Source: Arthrobacter liuii
GTDB taxonomy: Bacteria; Actinomycetota; Actinomycetes; Actinomycetales; Micrococcaceae
Length of the DNA: 42,972 nucleotides
NCBI RefSeq assembly: GCF_014639275.1
Contig: NZ_BMFW01000030.1
Location: 405-43,376 of the forward strand
Reading direction: 5' to 3'
The notes beneath the pieces were generated by a model. It did no database searches. It saw only the letters and a list, made by a program, of their open reading frames with translations, and was not told where the DNA came from. Made by a program: the position numbers and the translations under genes. Shown here in pieces: positions 24,817 to 33,243 of the stretch (the first letter of the stretch is position 1; each line of letters begins with the position of its first letter).

Positions 24817-25378
24817 GGTCAAATTCCTCAATGTCATAGAGTGGTTCCCCATCTCGGCCATTTTCCGCCCACTGGATGGCCGCAGGGTTGCGGCCGCATG
24901 AACAGAGGACGGGGCCGCCCGGCCGGAGGCACCCGGAAACGCTCTGTCCTTGACACATGGCCCGCAACCTTCCGGCTTGGTTGCGCCCGGACCTGGATCT
25001 GTAGGCGGGCGACCAGGCGTGCTTTCTGCCTCGGCGCCGGTACGCACGTTTGGCCCCGAACGATTGAAATGAACGGTGAAGGTACCAAAAGCGCCACACC
25101 CCCTTTCTGTCTCGAAACCTAGGAACTGGAACGGGTTTTCAGGGTCCTTGCAGATGAAAGGGAGCGTTCATTGCGCCGCCCCAGGGCCTGTCTCTTTAGT
25201 CCTCAGCTTCGGGGGCTTCGCAATCCTCGTCTGACGAGAAGGGCCAGCGCCAAAGGGCAGGGTTTAGACGAACCGCAGGAAGAATCTCGTGGGAACAGGG
25301 CGGCGACGGCGAAGCACAATACGCCCCCCAGGAACGCACTTCGTTCATCGGGGCACCTTGTGAAGAAGTGACGCGACC
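24817..25378. other. Gene-poor interval
   Basis: About 560 bp. The only frame with plausible signals is a 50-codon minus-strand frame at 25196-25348 with AAGG upstream, three cysteines and an acidic end; it resembles nothing recognised and may be chance. The part next to 24816 should hold the promoter of the secreted gene. Confidence 0.4.
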
Positions 25379-26743
25379 CTATTTGACGCAGGGGATGGCG
25401 CCGCCTTGGAGGGCGCCTGTGGAATCGGCGTAGACGTTGCTGGGAGGAGTGGCTTGTGGTTGGGCTCCGGCTTCCGGGGCGGAGGAGTCTGCAGCGGGGG
25501 GTGCTGTTGCCGCGGGCCCGGGCGCCGGGGGCGCGGGGGACGTCGTCTCCACCGCGGTCGTTGCCGGAGCCGGCGGGGCGGGGGTGAGGAGTTCTTTGAC
25601 GGTGGCCTGAACCTGGTTGATATCCACGGTGTTGATGGACGCGCCCTCCGGGGACCAGCCGAACCCGGTAATTGGCAGGGTCGAGAAAGAAATATTTCCC
25701 CCGGTCAGGGAGGTGGCCTGCTGGGCAAGCTGGATGAGGTTCAGCCCGGCGTCCACGACGATGTTTTTGCTCACGGCGTCCAGGACGCCCTGCATTTTGC
25801 CGATATCAGTAAGGGTGCCGGCGTCCTTGAGCTGGTGGGAGACCGAGGCGATGAAAGCCTGCTGGCGTCGTTCACGGTCCAGGTCCGAGAACTGGTAGTT
25901 CGGGTCGGATGTGTCCCGGCGCTGCCGCACGAAAGCCATGGCCTGTTTCGCGTCGATCTGCTGCATGCCGGCCGTGAAATTAGCTCCGGAGAAGGTGTCT
26001 TTCGTGGCCTTGTTGATGCACACGGTGATGGGGGCGATGGCTTGGGCTGTTTGGTAGAACGCGGCCATCGTGACTTCGATGAAGTGGTCTAGATGCACGC
26101 CACCCAGGAATTTGGTCACGGTCGCTATCTCGGCTTTGCGTCCGGCGTCGCGGGCCGCCTGGTACGTCGTGTCGTCATCGGCTTTGCCCGCGTTGATCAG
26201 CGAGGTCTTCTCAGTGTCGAATCCGTAGCCGTAGGCTTCCTTGATTTTGGCTTTGAACGGGCCGCTTCCCGGGATGCCGCTGACTTGGACGTAGTCATCG
26301 CGGGGAATCGAGATGCCGGTGGCCTTGGAACCATCAGCGGGGATGTGGATGAGCATGAGGACGTTGGAGTTGTAACCGCCGATGTTCTCATCCCCGGCGT
26401 GCAGGGCGTCATACATTTCCGGTGGAAGCGGCTTGCCCTCCTCATCAACCCGCGTATCGAGCCCCATGACCAGGATGTTCGTGTCCTGAGTCAGCTTCGG
26501 CACCGCCTCGGGCAAAGAGGTCAGGTCCTCCAGGACATCGGAGCGGTGGACATTGTTGTTCACCCCGACCGCCGTCCCACCCACAAAGGCGACGACTCCC
26601 GCCAGAACCAGCACCACACACGCGCCGGCCGAGATCAGGATGATGGAAGTACGCCGGGACTTGGGGCGCATATGCCGCGGACCAGACGCCGCTGTCCGCC
26701 CGTCCGATGACCCGCCGAAGGGGCGGTGCTGCCCATCAACCAT
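25379..26743 (-). CDS. LytR-CpsA-Psr (LCP) family glycopolymer transferase
   Basis: A 454-residue membrane protein expected to attach anionic polymers (teichoic acid, capsule or arabinogalactan-like glycans) from lipid carriers to peptidoglycan on the outer face of the membrane. A basic cytoplasmic N-terminus (RHMRPKSRR) precedes one membrane helix (about 33-58). The LCP domain carries the family motifs ILVMGLDTR with Asp97 and Arg99, NSNVLMLIHIPADG, GISIPRDDYV with Arg148 and Asp149, and AKQAMAFVRQRRD. The tail after about residue 395 is Pro/Ala/Thr-rich and ends in a Cys-Val-Lys. The ATG at 26743 has AGGAGG seven bases upstream; a much longer open frame upstream is discarded because it lies outside the conserved architecture. 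It diverges from the cadD remnant. Confidence 0.92.
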   Translation of the reverse strand: MVDGQHRPFGGSSDGRTAASGPRHMRPKSRRTSIILISAGACVVLVLAGVVAFVGGTAVGVNNNVHRSDVLEDLTSLPEAVPKLTQDTNILVMGLDTRVDEEGKPLPPEMYDALHAGDENIGGYNSNVLMLIHIPADGSKATGISIPRDDYVQVSGIPGSGPFKAKIKEAYGYGFDTEKTSLINAGKADDDTTYQAARDAGRKAEIATVTKFLGGVHLDHFIEVTMAAFYQTAQAIAPITVCINKATKDTFSGANFTAGMQQIDAKQAMAFVRQRRDTSDPNYQFSDLDRERRQQAFIASVSHQLKDAGTLTDIGKMQGVLDAVSKNIVVDAGLNLIQLAQQATSLTGGNISFSTLPITGFGWSPEGASINTVDINQVQATVKELLTPAPPAPATTAVETTSPAPPAPGPAATAPPAADSSAPEAGAQPQATPPSNVYADSTGALQGGAIPCVK

Positions 26744-26855
26744 CAACAATCCTCCTGACCCGGGACTCGGCTGACGCCAGAATCCTGACGACCCTGAAAA
26801 GTCAATGATGGCAGGTTTAATTGTGCTGAAGGGCAACTCGGTAGTGTCGTGGGCG

Positions 26856-27180
26856 ATGGAAGATCTGACCGGTATCGTGCTCACTGCGGCAGGCGCCTTT
26901 GCTGCGACCAACCTGGATGACCTGCTGGTGCTTTGCGTCCTGTTCCTGTCGGCGAAGGCGTGTGCAGTGCCTGGACTCTGGAAGATCTGGGTAGGCCAAT
27001 ACCTGGGTATCGGAATAATGGCAGTGGCGGCGGCCGCGGCTGCCTGGGCGCTCACACCAGTCCCAGTTGAGTGGGTGGGGCTCCTGGGACTGGTGCCACT
27101 GGCCTGGGTTGCTACGCACTGGCCAAGTCCGCCCGCTCGTCCGCGGATATACCTGTCACCCGAGGTTGTCCTTCCGGGTG
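26856..27180 (+). pseudogene. Frameshifted, truncated CadD-like cadmium transporter
   Basis: The frame from 26856 matches the N-terminal half of CadD-family transporters: LTAAGAFAATNLDDLLVLCV is the first helix with its TNLDDL motif, WVGQYLGIG starts the next, and EWVGLLGLVPL the third. Near 27099 one G appears to be missing: the original frame continues with non-family residues, while the next frame continues with GLGCYALAKSARSS, as expected of the family. Beyond about 27180 no further transporter sequence is seen; the intact protein would be about 200 residues with more helices. It is therefore a remnant of a metal-resistance gene, and no CadC-like regulator remains beside it. Confidence 0.72.
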
Positions 27181-27246
27181 TAGTGCCATACGACGTTCGC
27201 CGTGATTACCGGAGGGAGGGGGCTGCTGGAGAGAGGAGGGATCGCC

Positions 27247-27414
27247 ATGGGGTCAGTCTTGCGCACCGTTATTGCCCCGGCGAATCCTATTGCTTGCAGA
27301 CAGTGCCGTAAGCCGGTCCCCGTGCGTGCGCAACGGAACTCGGAGACGACCGCCGCGACTATCGTTGCCGCCATCGTCGGGGTACGTCCCGAGCCAGTAC
27401 TCCATGTTTGTTGA
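27247..27414 (+). CDS. Possible 55-residue protein
   Basis: An ATG at 27247 follows an unusually good AGGAGG site seven to eight bases upstream. The product would be small and basic, with one CRQC pair and no recognised family. It overlaps no better gene, but it adjoins the decayed cadD, so it could be a relic carrying a surviving ribosome-binding site. Weak support. Confidence 0.25.
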   Translation: MGSVLRTVIAPANPIACRQCRKPVPVRAQRNSETTAATIVAAIVGVRPEPVLHVC

Positions 27415-27517
27415 AGTTTGCGGGGTTCTGTACGAAGTGATTGCGAGCTACATACACTGTCCGGTGAAGGCGCGCGCATCGCCATCGCCGCTGATTCATG
27501 AATGAAGGGAGTCCGGC

Positions 27518-27820
27518 ATGTTCTGTGCATCCGTCGTCTACCCACTCGACGCTGAAAACTTCGACGTCGACTACTTCGCCACGAAGCACGCTCCACTGTT
27601 CGCCGAGATGATGGGCGATAACTGCGTGCGATGGGAAGTGCATCAAGCGCTGACTGCACGGGGCGCGCCGGCCCCGCAGTTCATTGCGGCTGCGTACTTC
27701 TGGGTGGAATCCGCAGAGCGATTCGGAGCGATGCTCGCCGAGCGGGGAGAGCAAATCTACGCAGACATCCGCAACTTCAGCGGGACGCAGCCTGCTCGAG
27801 GTTGGGCGGAGGTTCTTTGA
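27518..27820 (+). CDS. EthD-domain protein
   Basis: A 100-residue protein of the dimeric alpha/beta-barrel EthD family. The N-terminal strand begins FCASVVYPLDAENFDVDYFA, followed by the family-typical TKHAPLFAEMM helix; later AAAYFWVESAERFGAML and the closing RNFSGTQPA strand complete the ferredoxin-like fold. EthD was named from ethyl tert-butyl ether degradation operons, but most members are of unknown function and may act on small aromatic or polyketide-like compounds. AAGGGAG lies upstream of the ATG. No oxygenase or other pathway gene is adjacent. Confidence 0.88.
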   Translation: MFCASVVYPLDAENFDVDYFATKHAPLFAEMMGDNCVRWEVHQALTARGAPAPQFIAAAYFWVESAERFGAMLAERGEQIYADIRNFSGTQPARGWAEVL

Positions 27821-27846
27821 CAGCAGCGTTTGAGCGCGCACAGGCC

Positions 27847-28219
27847 TCAGGGGCTCACAGTCGGCGAGGAATAACCGCGAAGAATGGGTGTCGCATCACG
27901 GAGCAGGGGTTCGGCTATTTGGCCGAGGTCCGGTTCGTTTACCAGAGGCCCGAAATAGTCGATGGGTCCTGGTTCCTTGCGCAGGACGGCTGCGCCGAAC
28001 AATCCGATCCACTATGAGCTCCACTGAGCCGAAATCTCATCGCGGTTGACCCTCGTCGAGAAGCACCGCGTCGGCGCTAACGGCGGGGACGAGCCGCGAA
28101 CCCGGAGAGCCTCCCAGAGCAACATCAGGCCCGAGCCGGTCCCGGACATACAGGGCAATGCTCAGAGCCTGCGGCTCAAAGAATGTCGCCTCCACCTTCG
28201 GAGGACCGAAGAATGCCAT
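27847..28219 (-). pseudogene. Possible decayed gene in two frames
   Basis: Two minus-strand frame segments have protein-like composition. The first (28219 to about 28037) starts MAFFGPPKVEATFFEPQAL and ends LLDEGQPR; after a stop and a frame change the second reads IGLFGAAVLRKEPGPIDYF and NEPDLGQIAEPLLRDATPIL to a TGA at 27847. Adjacent regions of sensible sequence in different frames suggest one gene broken by an indel and a nonsense change. No family was recognised, so this is tentative. Confidence 0.3.
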
Positions 28220-28364
28220 ATCCAGACCCTACGCTGATGCCCGTCCGCTCAGGGCCCCCGGGGGCGCACGTTTGCGATGAATTCCGCCCCTTGGCTCGGC
28301 GGGTTATGCAATCGAGATGCTCAGGTACTTGACCGCACACCTAATCGTCAGAGAACCTTGGCGC

Positions 28365-28736
28365 ATGTCATGTCGCTATGGTCGCGCCATCGCCGCTGCG
28401 GCGGCCGCCATGGCGGCGATGAGTGGATGCGCGGCACCGGCAGCGCCGACAGGCGATCCCTCGACAAGTCCGGCAACCATCCCCGCTTCAGGTGTTCCTT
28501 TCGCCCTCTTCACTCATTGCGGTATCTATGAGGCACGGGTGCAGGACACCTTCTTCCTCGCTGAGCAACCGTTGAACGACGGCCATGGAAATCCCCCAGC
28601 GGGCTGGGGCAACCCCTACCAATCGGGCACCATCACAGTGGCAGGTTCGCAGGCCGTCTTCCACGACGACAAGGGCCACACCGTGACTTTCCACGAACGC
28701 CCTGGTGCCACGAGCTTCCTTCAAACTTGCTCCTAA
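28365..28736 (+). CDS. Small putative lipoprotein
   Basis: A 123-residue exported protein: a basic start (MSCRYGRA), an Ala-rich hydrophobic core and a lipobox-like AAMSGC with Cys22 as the likely lipidated residue. The mature part begins with an Ala/Pro/Ser/Thr linker and has a compact domain containing FALFTHCGIYEARVQ and VFHDDKGHTVTFHERPG, with two further cysteines that could form a disulfide. No family function is recognised. The start at 28365 is preferred over 28317 because it gives a normal signal length; the ribosome-binding site is unclear. Confidence 0.65.
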   Translation: MSCRYGRAIAAAAAAMAAMSGCAAPAAPTGDPSTSPATIPASGVPFALFTHCGIYEARVQDTFFLAEQPLNDGHGNPPAGWGNPYQSGTITVAGSQAVFHDDKGHTVTFHERPGATSFLQTCS

Positions 28737-29015
28737 GCGCGTTGCTCGAGCGAAATTTGTGATTACAGGCCCGCCCGGCTTCCGGGACGCGCGGGGACCG
28801 GCAGGCCACGCCAAACAGTGCTGCGAAAAACGAGCCACATGAGTCTGGCGATTTACGCAGCAACGGCGCGGGACATCGCGAGGGGATTTCGGAGCACGGT
28901 GATCGACCGGCTGCCGGCAGTCACCGATCGCTCGTCCGCGGCCGTGGTCTCCGAGTATCTTCAGCAATAGCGACATCATTTGCGGGGTCCAATTCGAACC
29001 AAAGGAGGCCCCCAT

Positions 29016-29327
29016 GTGACGTATCCGAAGAACGCTAGAGGTGAGACCTACGGCTCGGCAATCCACTCTGCGAAGCCTGGGGAGGAACCCGATCTCATTG
29101 CGGCTATCGGGGAAGACCACAAGACTCGGGGCTTCGTGCGGAAGACGGACTTGGAAGCCCGAGCCCTACCGAGGTCTCCAGAGGAGGTCGAGGCGCGCGC
29201 CTCGACCGGTCAGACGGGCCGAGTCGGCGACAAGGAGGTTCGCTTCTACGCCCAAGACGGGGTGACCGTCGTTGGGTCCTTGATCGTCAAGGGTTGGAGT
29301 GCTGGCCCAGAAGCTAACGACCCTTAG
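29016..29327 (+). CDS. Hypothetical soluble protein
   Basis: A 103-residue hydrophilic protein with no signal peptide. The GTG at 29016 is chosen because AAAGGAGG lies upstream at proper spacing (about 29001-29008). The sequence is charged and ends with a strand-rich part (DKEVRFYAQDGVTVVGSLIVKGW). No family or catalytic motif is recognised, and its neighbours are unrelated small genes. Confidence 0.6.
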   Translation: MTYPKNARGETYGSAIHSAKPGEEPDLIAAIGEDHKTRGFVRKTDLEARALPRSPEEVEARASTGQTGRVGDKEVRFYAQDGVTVVGSLIVKGWSAGPEANDP

Positions 29328-29441
29328 ACGGAATTAAGCGGTCCGAGATTTCGCAGGGTCCTGTCGTGATCATATTCGCGGATTACTTAGGCGTCGCTCA
29401 GGGATGCTTCACCGGACATGCTGGGATTTGCTCCGGCGCGG

Positions 29442-29789
29442 CTACGGGCCGCCCATGAGATCGCAGGTGTAGGTGGCTTGGCCCGTCTTGATCACGATCC
29501 AGGTCGCTGTGCCACTTTGTGTTCCTGGCGCGGCTGAGTAGATGTCAGCTCCGCCCGCGGTTTTTCCTTGCTTGGTCAATCCGTCGAGAGAGTGCGTGTT
29601 TGGCATTGGGTTCGCTCCGCATTGGTAGTCACGATTGGCGAACTGGACCTTCGACGGTACTTCCTTTGGCCAGAGTGCCCAGTCAGAGGTCATCTGGTGG
29701 ACGTCCCAGATCCGAACCCCCGCCACGACGAGCGCGACAAGAATGGCCGCGCTGAGGACCGCACCTGCTACCCATTTCCCCCGTGTCAC
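29442..29789 (-). CDS. Hypothetical membrane-anchored protein
   Basis: A 115-residue protein starting from GTG at 29789, with a basic start (TRGKW) and one N-terminal membrane helix (AVLSAAILVALVVAGVRIW). The outer part contains two cysteines (DYQCGANP and YTCDLMG) separated by about 50 residues that could form a disulfide. A longer frame upstream exists but has atypical composition. The ribosome-binding site is only a weak GCGGA. Function unknown. Confidence 0.55.
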   Translation of the reverse strand: MTRGKWVAGAVLSAAILVALVVAGVRIWDVHQMTSDWALWPKEVPSKVQFANRDYQCGANPMPNTHSLDGLTKQGKTAGGADIYSAAPGTQSGTATWIVIKTGQATYTCDLMGGP

Positions 29790-30229
29790 TCCGCAACTAT
29801 CGCACGGGTCGCTCTTCCCCCACCATGGGCGCACCCTTTCGCCGCAATTGCCCTGTGTTTGGCTGCCCGTTAATTCTTCCGTCGGCCGAAGCCCCACCCG
29901 GGCGCCAGCGGCCCTCCGTCTGCAAATAAGTTCCTCAGCGCCCGCAGGACTCGTCGCCACAACCGCCTTCTGAGGCCACCTTGTTCATAGCGATAGCGTA
30001 CACAGCGGGTCCGACTCGGCTCCGGGCTTGCAAGAAGTCCCGATAACGGATCCCTCACCGGGATGGCTGCGGCCGAAAGGGACCGTTCCGGCCGGCAAGC
30101 CCACTGCTTCTGTCGGAGACTTCTTGCCCCGGCCTGTGAGTCTTGACAGCCGCGGGCCATCAGACATCATCGGTGGTGTGTCGCTGAACGGAATAGGGCC
30201 GCGCTGATAACAGAAATAGGAGCTAAACA
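29790..30229. other. Gene-free interval
   Basis: About 440 bp without a supported gene. Its right end carries AGGAG before the gene at 30230. A 16-bp sequence, GGATCCCTCACCGGGA, near 30048 recurs near 34410 (see rejected observations). Confidence 0.4.
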
Positions 30230-30700
30230 ATGGGAACGATGATCGGCGCAGTGCACTCCATGGGGGGCGAGCCGCCTCGGCTCGAACGGGTGCTACTGCC
30301 CGTGCGGCATGAGTTCGAGGTGACGGTCCCGGACGGCTCGGTGGTCCGAGGCTATTTGACCAGCTACGAGGTCTGGGATTCGTTTGTGCGTGTGAACGTG
30401 ACTTTCATTGATCGGCCGCTGCGGAGCGGGCAGGACGACGCGGTCGTTCTACGGCTCTCCGACGGCACGTTCGCGAAGATGGTTCATGGGAATGGCGGCG
30501 GGAGTGACCGCTTCAGCTTCATGGCAAGCGCGTTCGCCCGCCCGCTCGTCGCCCAGACTGCGACGCTCGGGCTTAGACGAGACTGGCGGAGACCCTCCAC
30601 TCCTCGCATTGTCCAGAACCCGGGCGGCGCGATGTTGCCAGCCCGCGACCCGAACGAGGAGATGGTTTTCACACAGATCATGGACCTCCCGCTCCCGTAG
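30230..30700 (+). CDS. Hypothetical protein
   Basis: A 156-residue protein with a good AGGAG site upstream of its ATG. The N-terminal half has alternating strands (HEFEVTVPDGSVVRGYLTSY, FVRVNVTFIDRP and AVVLRLSDGTFAKMVHG), suggesting a small beta-barrel; the C-terminal half is less structured and Arg/Pro-rich. There is no signal peptide or membrane segment and no recognised family. Confidence 0.6.
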   Translation: MGTMIGAVHSMGGEPPRLERVLLPVRHEFEVTVPDGSVVRGYLTSYEVWDSFVRVNVTFIDRPLRSGQDDAVVLRLSDGTFAKMVHGNGGGSDRFSFMASAFARPLVAQTATLGLRRDWRRPSTPRIVQNPGGAMLPARDPNEEMVFTQIMDLPLP

Positions 30701-30907
30701 CGGATCCTTTACCGGGCGCTGCGGTCACCCAGCGCATTAGGTGATGGAGCCAACAAAACGGGGGGCAGTGCCGATGGAATGAACCTAGGTTGGTGCTCCC
30801 ATGGCCTGGCAGTTTCTGGTGTGCCAGCGAGCAAACGCCGACGCCACAAAACACGTTGCGGAACGAGTGTGTCTTGTCTTTCGGCGGACGAACCGTAGAC
30901 TCTGCCC

Positions 30908-31453
30908 ATGTCAAGTCGTGGGGGAATGAGACCGGTCCGTAGTGCTGCTGCGGTGGCGGTGCTGGGCATGCTGCTCTCAGGTGGTCTGGCAGCGTGCGCC
31001 TATGAGGGTGCCGGCGATCCGGCACGGACAGCCGGCACCGAGCAAATCAGTCGCCCCGCGCCTTCTGCCCCGACCAAGGGCCCGGAGATATTGGGGGCCG
31101 AAACGCGCAACTACGCCGAATTGCAGAAGCGCCTTGCAACGGCCCGAGGGCCCGCACTCCTTGACGACTCCGGCCCTGCCGACGGGCCCGGTGTTGGTTT
31201 CAGCAAAACCGGAAAAGTGACGACCGCAGGCCGGTATACCGTCACGGCGGCTTGTGTGGGCATCCCGAACGCGCAGATGGTCATCTCCGGCCCAGCGTCG
31301 GAGCAGCTGTTGTCACTCGATCTTGATTGCTCCGGCGTCTCGTCGAAGGTTGTCGAGCTGCAGGAGGGATACGTCGGAGCAGCGCTGATGCGACACGACC
31401 CGAATGGTCCTTGGACAGGGGCCGTCGCCGGAGTGAGAATTACCGCCGAATAA
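30908..31453 (+). CDS. Putative lipoprotein
   Basis: A 181-residue exported protein with a basic start, a hydrophobic core (AAAVAVLGMLLSGGL) and the lipobox LAAC (Cys30). A Pro/Ala/Thr linker follows, then a compact domain containing YTVTAACVGIPNAQMVISG and LSLDLDCSGVSSKVVELQEG, with two cysteines likely paired. The GRYTV-C-x-G pattern is common in small actinobacterial lipoproteins of unknown role. No enzyme motif is visible. Confidence 0.7.
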   Translation: MSSRGGMRPVRSAAAVAVLGMLLSGGLAACAYEGAGDPARTAGTEQISRPAPSAPTKGPEILGAETRNYAELQKRLATARGPALLDDSGPADGPGVGFSKTGKVTTAGRYTVTAACVGIPNAQMVISGPASEQLLSLDLDCSGVSSKVVELQEGYVGAALMRHDPNGPWTGAVAGVRITAE

Positions 31454-31636
31454 ATGGCGCTGGCTTTCAGGTGCCCGGGTCGGCGGGACCTCCACCCGCG
31501 AGACGCGTCCCCGATCGGCCATGTCGGACAAATGGTAAAAATCCGCATGATTTCGTACGCAAATCATCCAATGAACGCGGGGCGTTCGCCGTGGGATCCC
31601 TCTGCGGGCACCGTTATTGCGGTCTAGCATGGCCAC

Positions 31637-31978
31637 ATGGGTGAGATTCAAGCCGGGCGGGGCCGGGAATCCAGATCAGGCCTCTCGCGTTGGGTGGGTG
31701 TGTCCACAGTCTTTCTCGGTGCGGTGGCCTCCGTCATTGGGTTGGTGCTTTTCCTTCTGCCCAGCGGATCAGCGCGTTACGGCTGGTTCGCCTATGCGCC
31801 GCCCAGCAATACGACCTTCCTTCCGTCAGGAGTATGGCTGACGCCACAGAGTCAGGCCGGGGTCGTGTTGCTCATTATCGGGTTGTCATTGCTCTCATTC
31901 GGTGCCGGGTGGGCGCTCGGTCGACGCCACGCTCCAGACCGGCAACCATTACCCACTCCGTCCAGTCCGGGCACCTGA
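31637..31978 (+). CDS. Small two-helix membrane protein
   Basis: A 113-residue protein with two predicted membrane helices (VSTVFLGAVASVIGLVLFLL and GVVLLIIGLSLLSFGAGWAL) joined by an extracytoplasmic loop rich in Tyr, Phe and Pro, with charged N- and C-terminal tails. No ribosome-binding site stands out; the start is the first ATG giving both helices. No family recognised. Confidence 0.5.
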   Translation: MGEIQAGRGRESRSGLSRWVGVSTVFLGAVASVIGLVLFLLPSGSARYGWFAYAPPSNTTFLPSGVWLTPQSQAGVVLLIIGLSLLSFGAGWALGRRHAPDRQPLPTPSSPGT

Positions 31979-32063
31979 CATCTGTCCGCGCTCCGCCGCA
32001 AGCCGAACGTTTCTCGGGCGGGAGGAGTTCCGATGGGAGGGCCTGCGGCCCAGAGAATCTGGT

Positions 32064-32225
32064 CTAGTTCCTGGGAGAACCTGGACCGTTTGCGCCTCGG
32101 ATTTCCGCAATTCGAAGCCTTAAGAAGGTAATGGCAAGTATCAGCACCCAGATAACAAGCACGGCGACCGCGACTACCACCACAAAGTAGAAGCCGATCA
32201 ACAAGCTTCCAATTCCTCCAAACAT
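32064..32225 (-). CDS. Very small single-helix membrane protein
   Basis: A 53-residue product from ATG 32225, with AAAGG eight bases upstream. Nearly half is one long hydrophobic stretch (GFYFVVVVAVAVLVIWVLIL), followed by a basic tail. Such small proteins can be regulators or stress peptides, but no function can be read. A longer in-frame start at 32411 is less likely because its added segment has random composition. Confidence 0.45.
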   Translation of the reverse strand: MFGGIGSLLIGFYFVVVVAVAVLVIWVLILAITFLRLRIAEIRGANGPGSPRN

Positions 32226-32577
32226 TACAGACACCTTTACCCCCGGGATTTTCCGACCACGACTGCCGCGGAAGGACTCAAGACCGCTCAATGTTCTCAC
32301 GGCACATGTGGAAAGACGGTCTGGGCTGGCGCGGGAAAACCGGGGGTGGCGCCAATATTTCGCCATCGAATCCCGCACGGGGCAGCTCATGGTGACTTCG
32401 ATTCCGATCAAGACCGAATATTTCCACTTATTCGGGTGGGATCATGGGCGGCCCAGCCCTGTTCCCGGACCACAGCCCTGCACGCTGAGGGATCCCCAAA
32501 AGACTTCCCGCCACGCGGCGCGGACTCACCGCGTGTACTGAAAGGATAGCGTTGCTGCCCGAGTGCTTGCCCAGGTC
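32226..32577. other. Gene-free interval
   Basis: About 350 bp with no supported gene, promoter or hairpin. It separates two small minus-strand membrane-protein genes. Confidence 0.4.
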
Positions 32578-32877
32578 TCAATTACGAGGAGGCAACGTCG
32601 TGTACCCGCGGGCTAACTCATCCTTCTGAGCGCGCGCCTGACGCACGCTCAATACGACACCAAGAATGCCGAGCAGGACAAACGGGCCAAGCGGATCCCA
32701 AACCCGAGCACCGCCAACGGCACCAGCGACCACCGCCCCGTCTACCACTACCATCCACACGGTGCAGGCGATCATGCTGATCCCGACCCGTCGCCGACGG
32801 GCTCGGAGCGCACCGGCGGGCGGCTGAACAGGGAGAGCGGCCCACCGTTCCTTGGGCACGAACTCAGTCTCGTTCAC
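32578..32877 (-). CDS. Small two-helix membrane protein
   Basis: A 99-residue protein from a GTG at 32877. A charged N-terminus precedes two hydrophobic helices (ISMIACTVWMVVVDGAVVAG and LGPFVLLGILGVVLSV) and a basic-acidic tail. No family or motif is recognised, and the ribosome-binding site is uncertain. Confidence 0.5.
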   Translation of the reverse strand: MNETEFVPKERWAALPVQPPAGALRARRRRVGISMIACTVWMVVVDGAVVAGAVGGARVWDPLGPFVLLGILGVVLSVRQARAQKDELARGYTTLPPRN

Positions 32878-33243
32878 CCGGCCCCCGACAGGCTCGAACT
32901 TCGCGGCCTACGCGGTCGCCGACGCAAGCATAACGTGCCGGCCAGATGAAGCAACTGCCTCGATGTGCACGTTTACCCTGCACGAATGAATGCACGGTGC
33001 GTTCCCTAATCACTACCCTCCAGATTGTCTCGAAACCCTTGGGAAACGAGACGTCTCACGAGCTGTGTCCCACAGGATCCTGATTCCCGTGAAGTCACGC
33101 AACTTACTCATGGGCTGCCGATTCCCACATCCATGCCTCGCAACCTCTGGGGGCTTGCAGTACGAACCGTTAGTTATGAGACAGACCAAGGCAACAAAAA
33201 CGACCAGTTCGGATGCAACATTCGCACGGGATGACTGCAGGAG
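32878..33243. other. Gene-free interval with a small hairpin
   Basis: No gene could be supported. A GTCTCG/CGAGAC pair with internal ACCC/GGG pairing occurs around 33035-33060; it lies downstream of the nuclease gene and could be a weak terminator. Confidence 0.35.
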
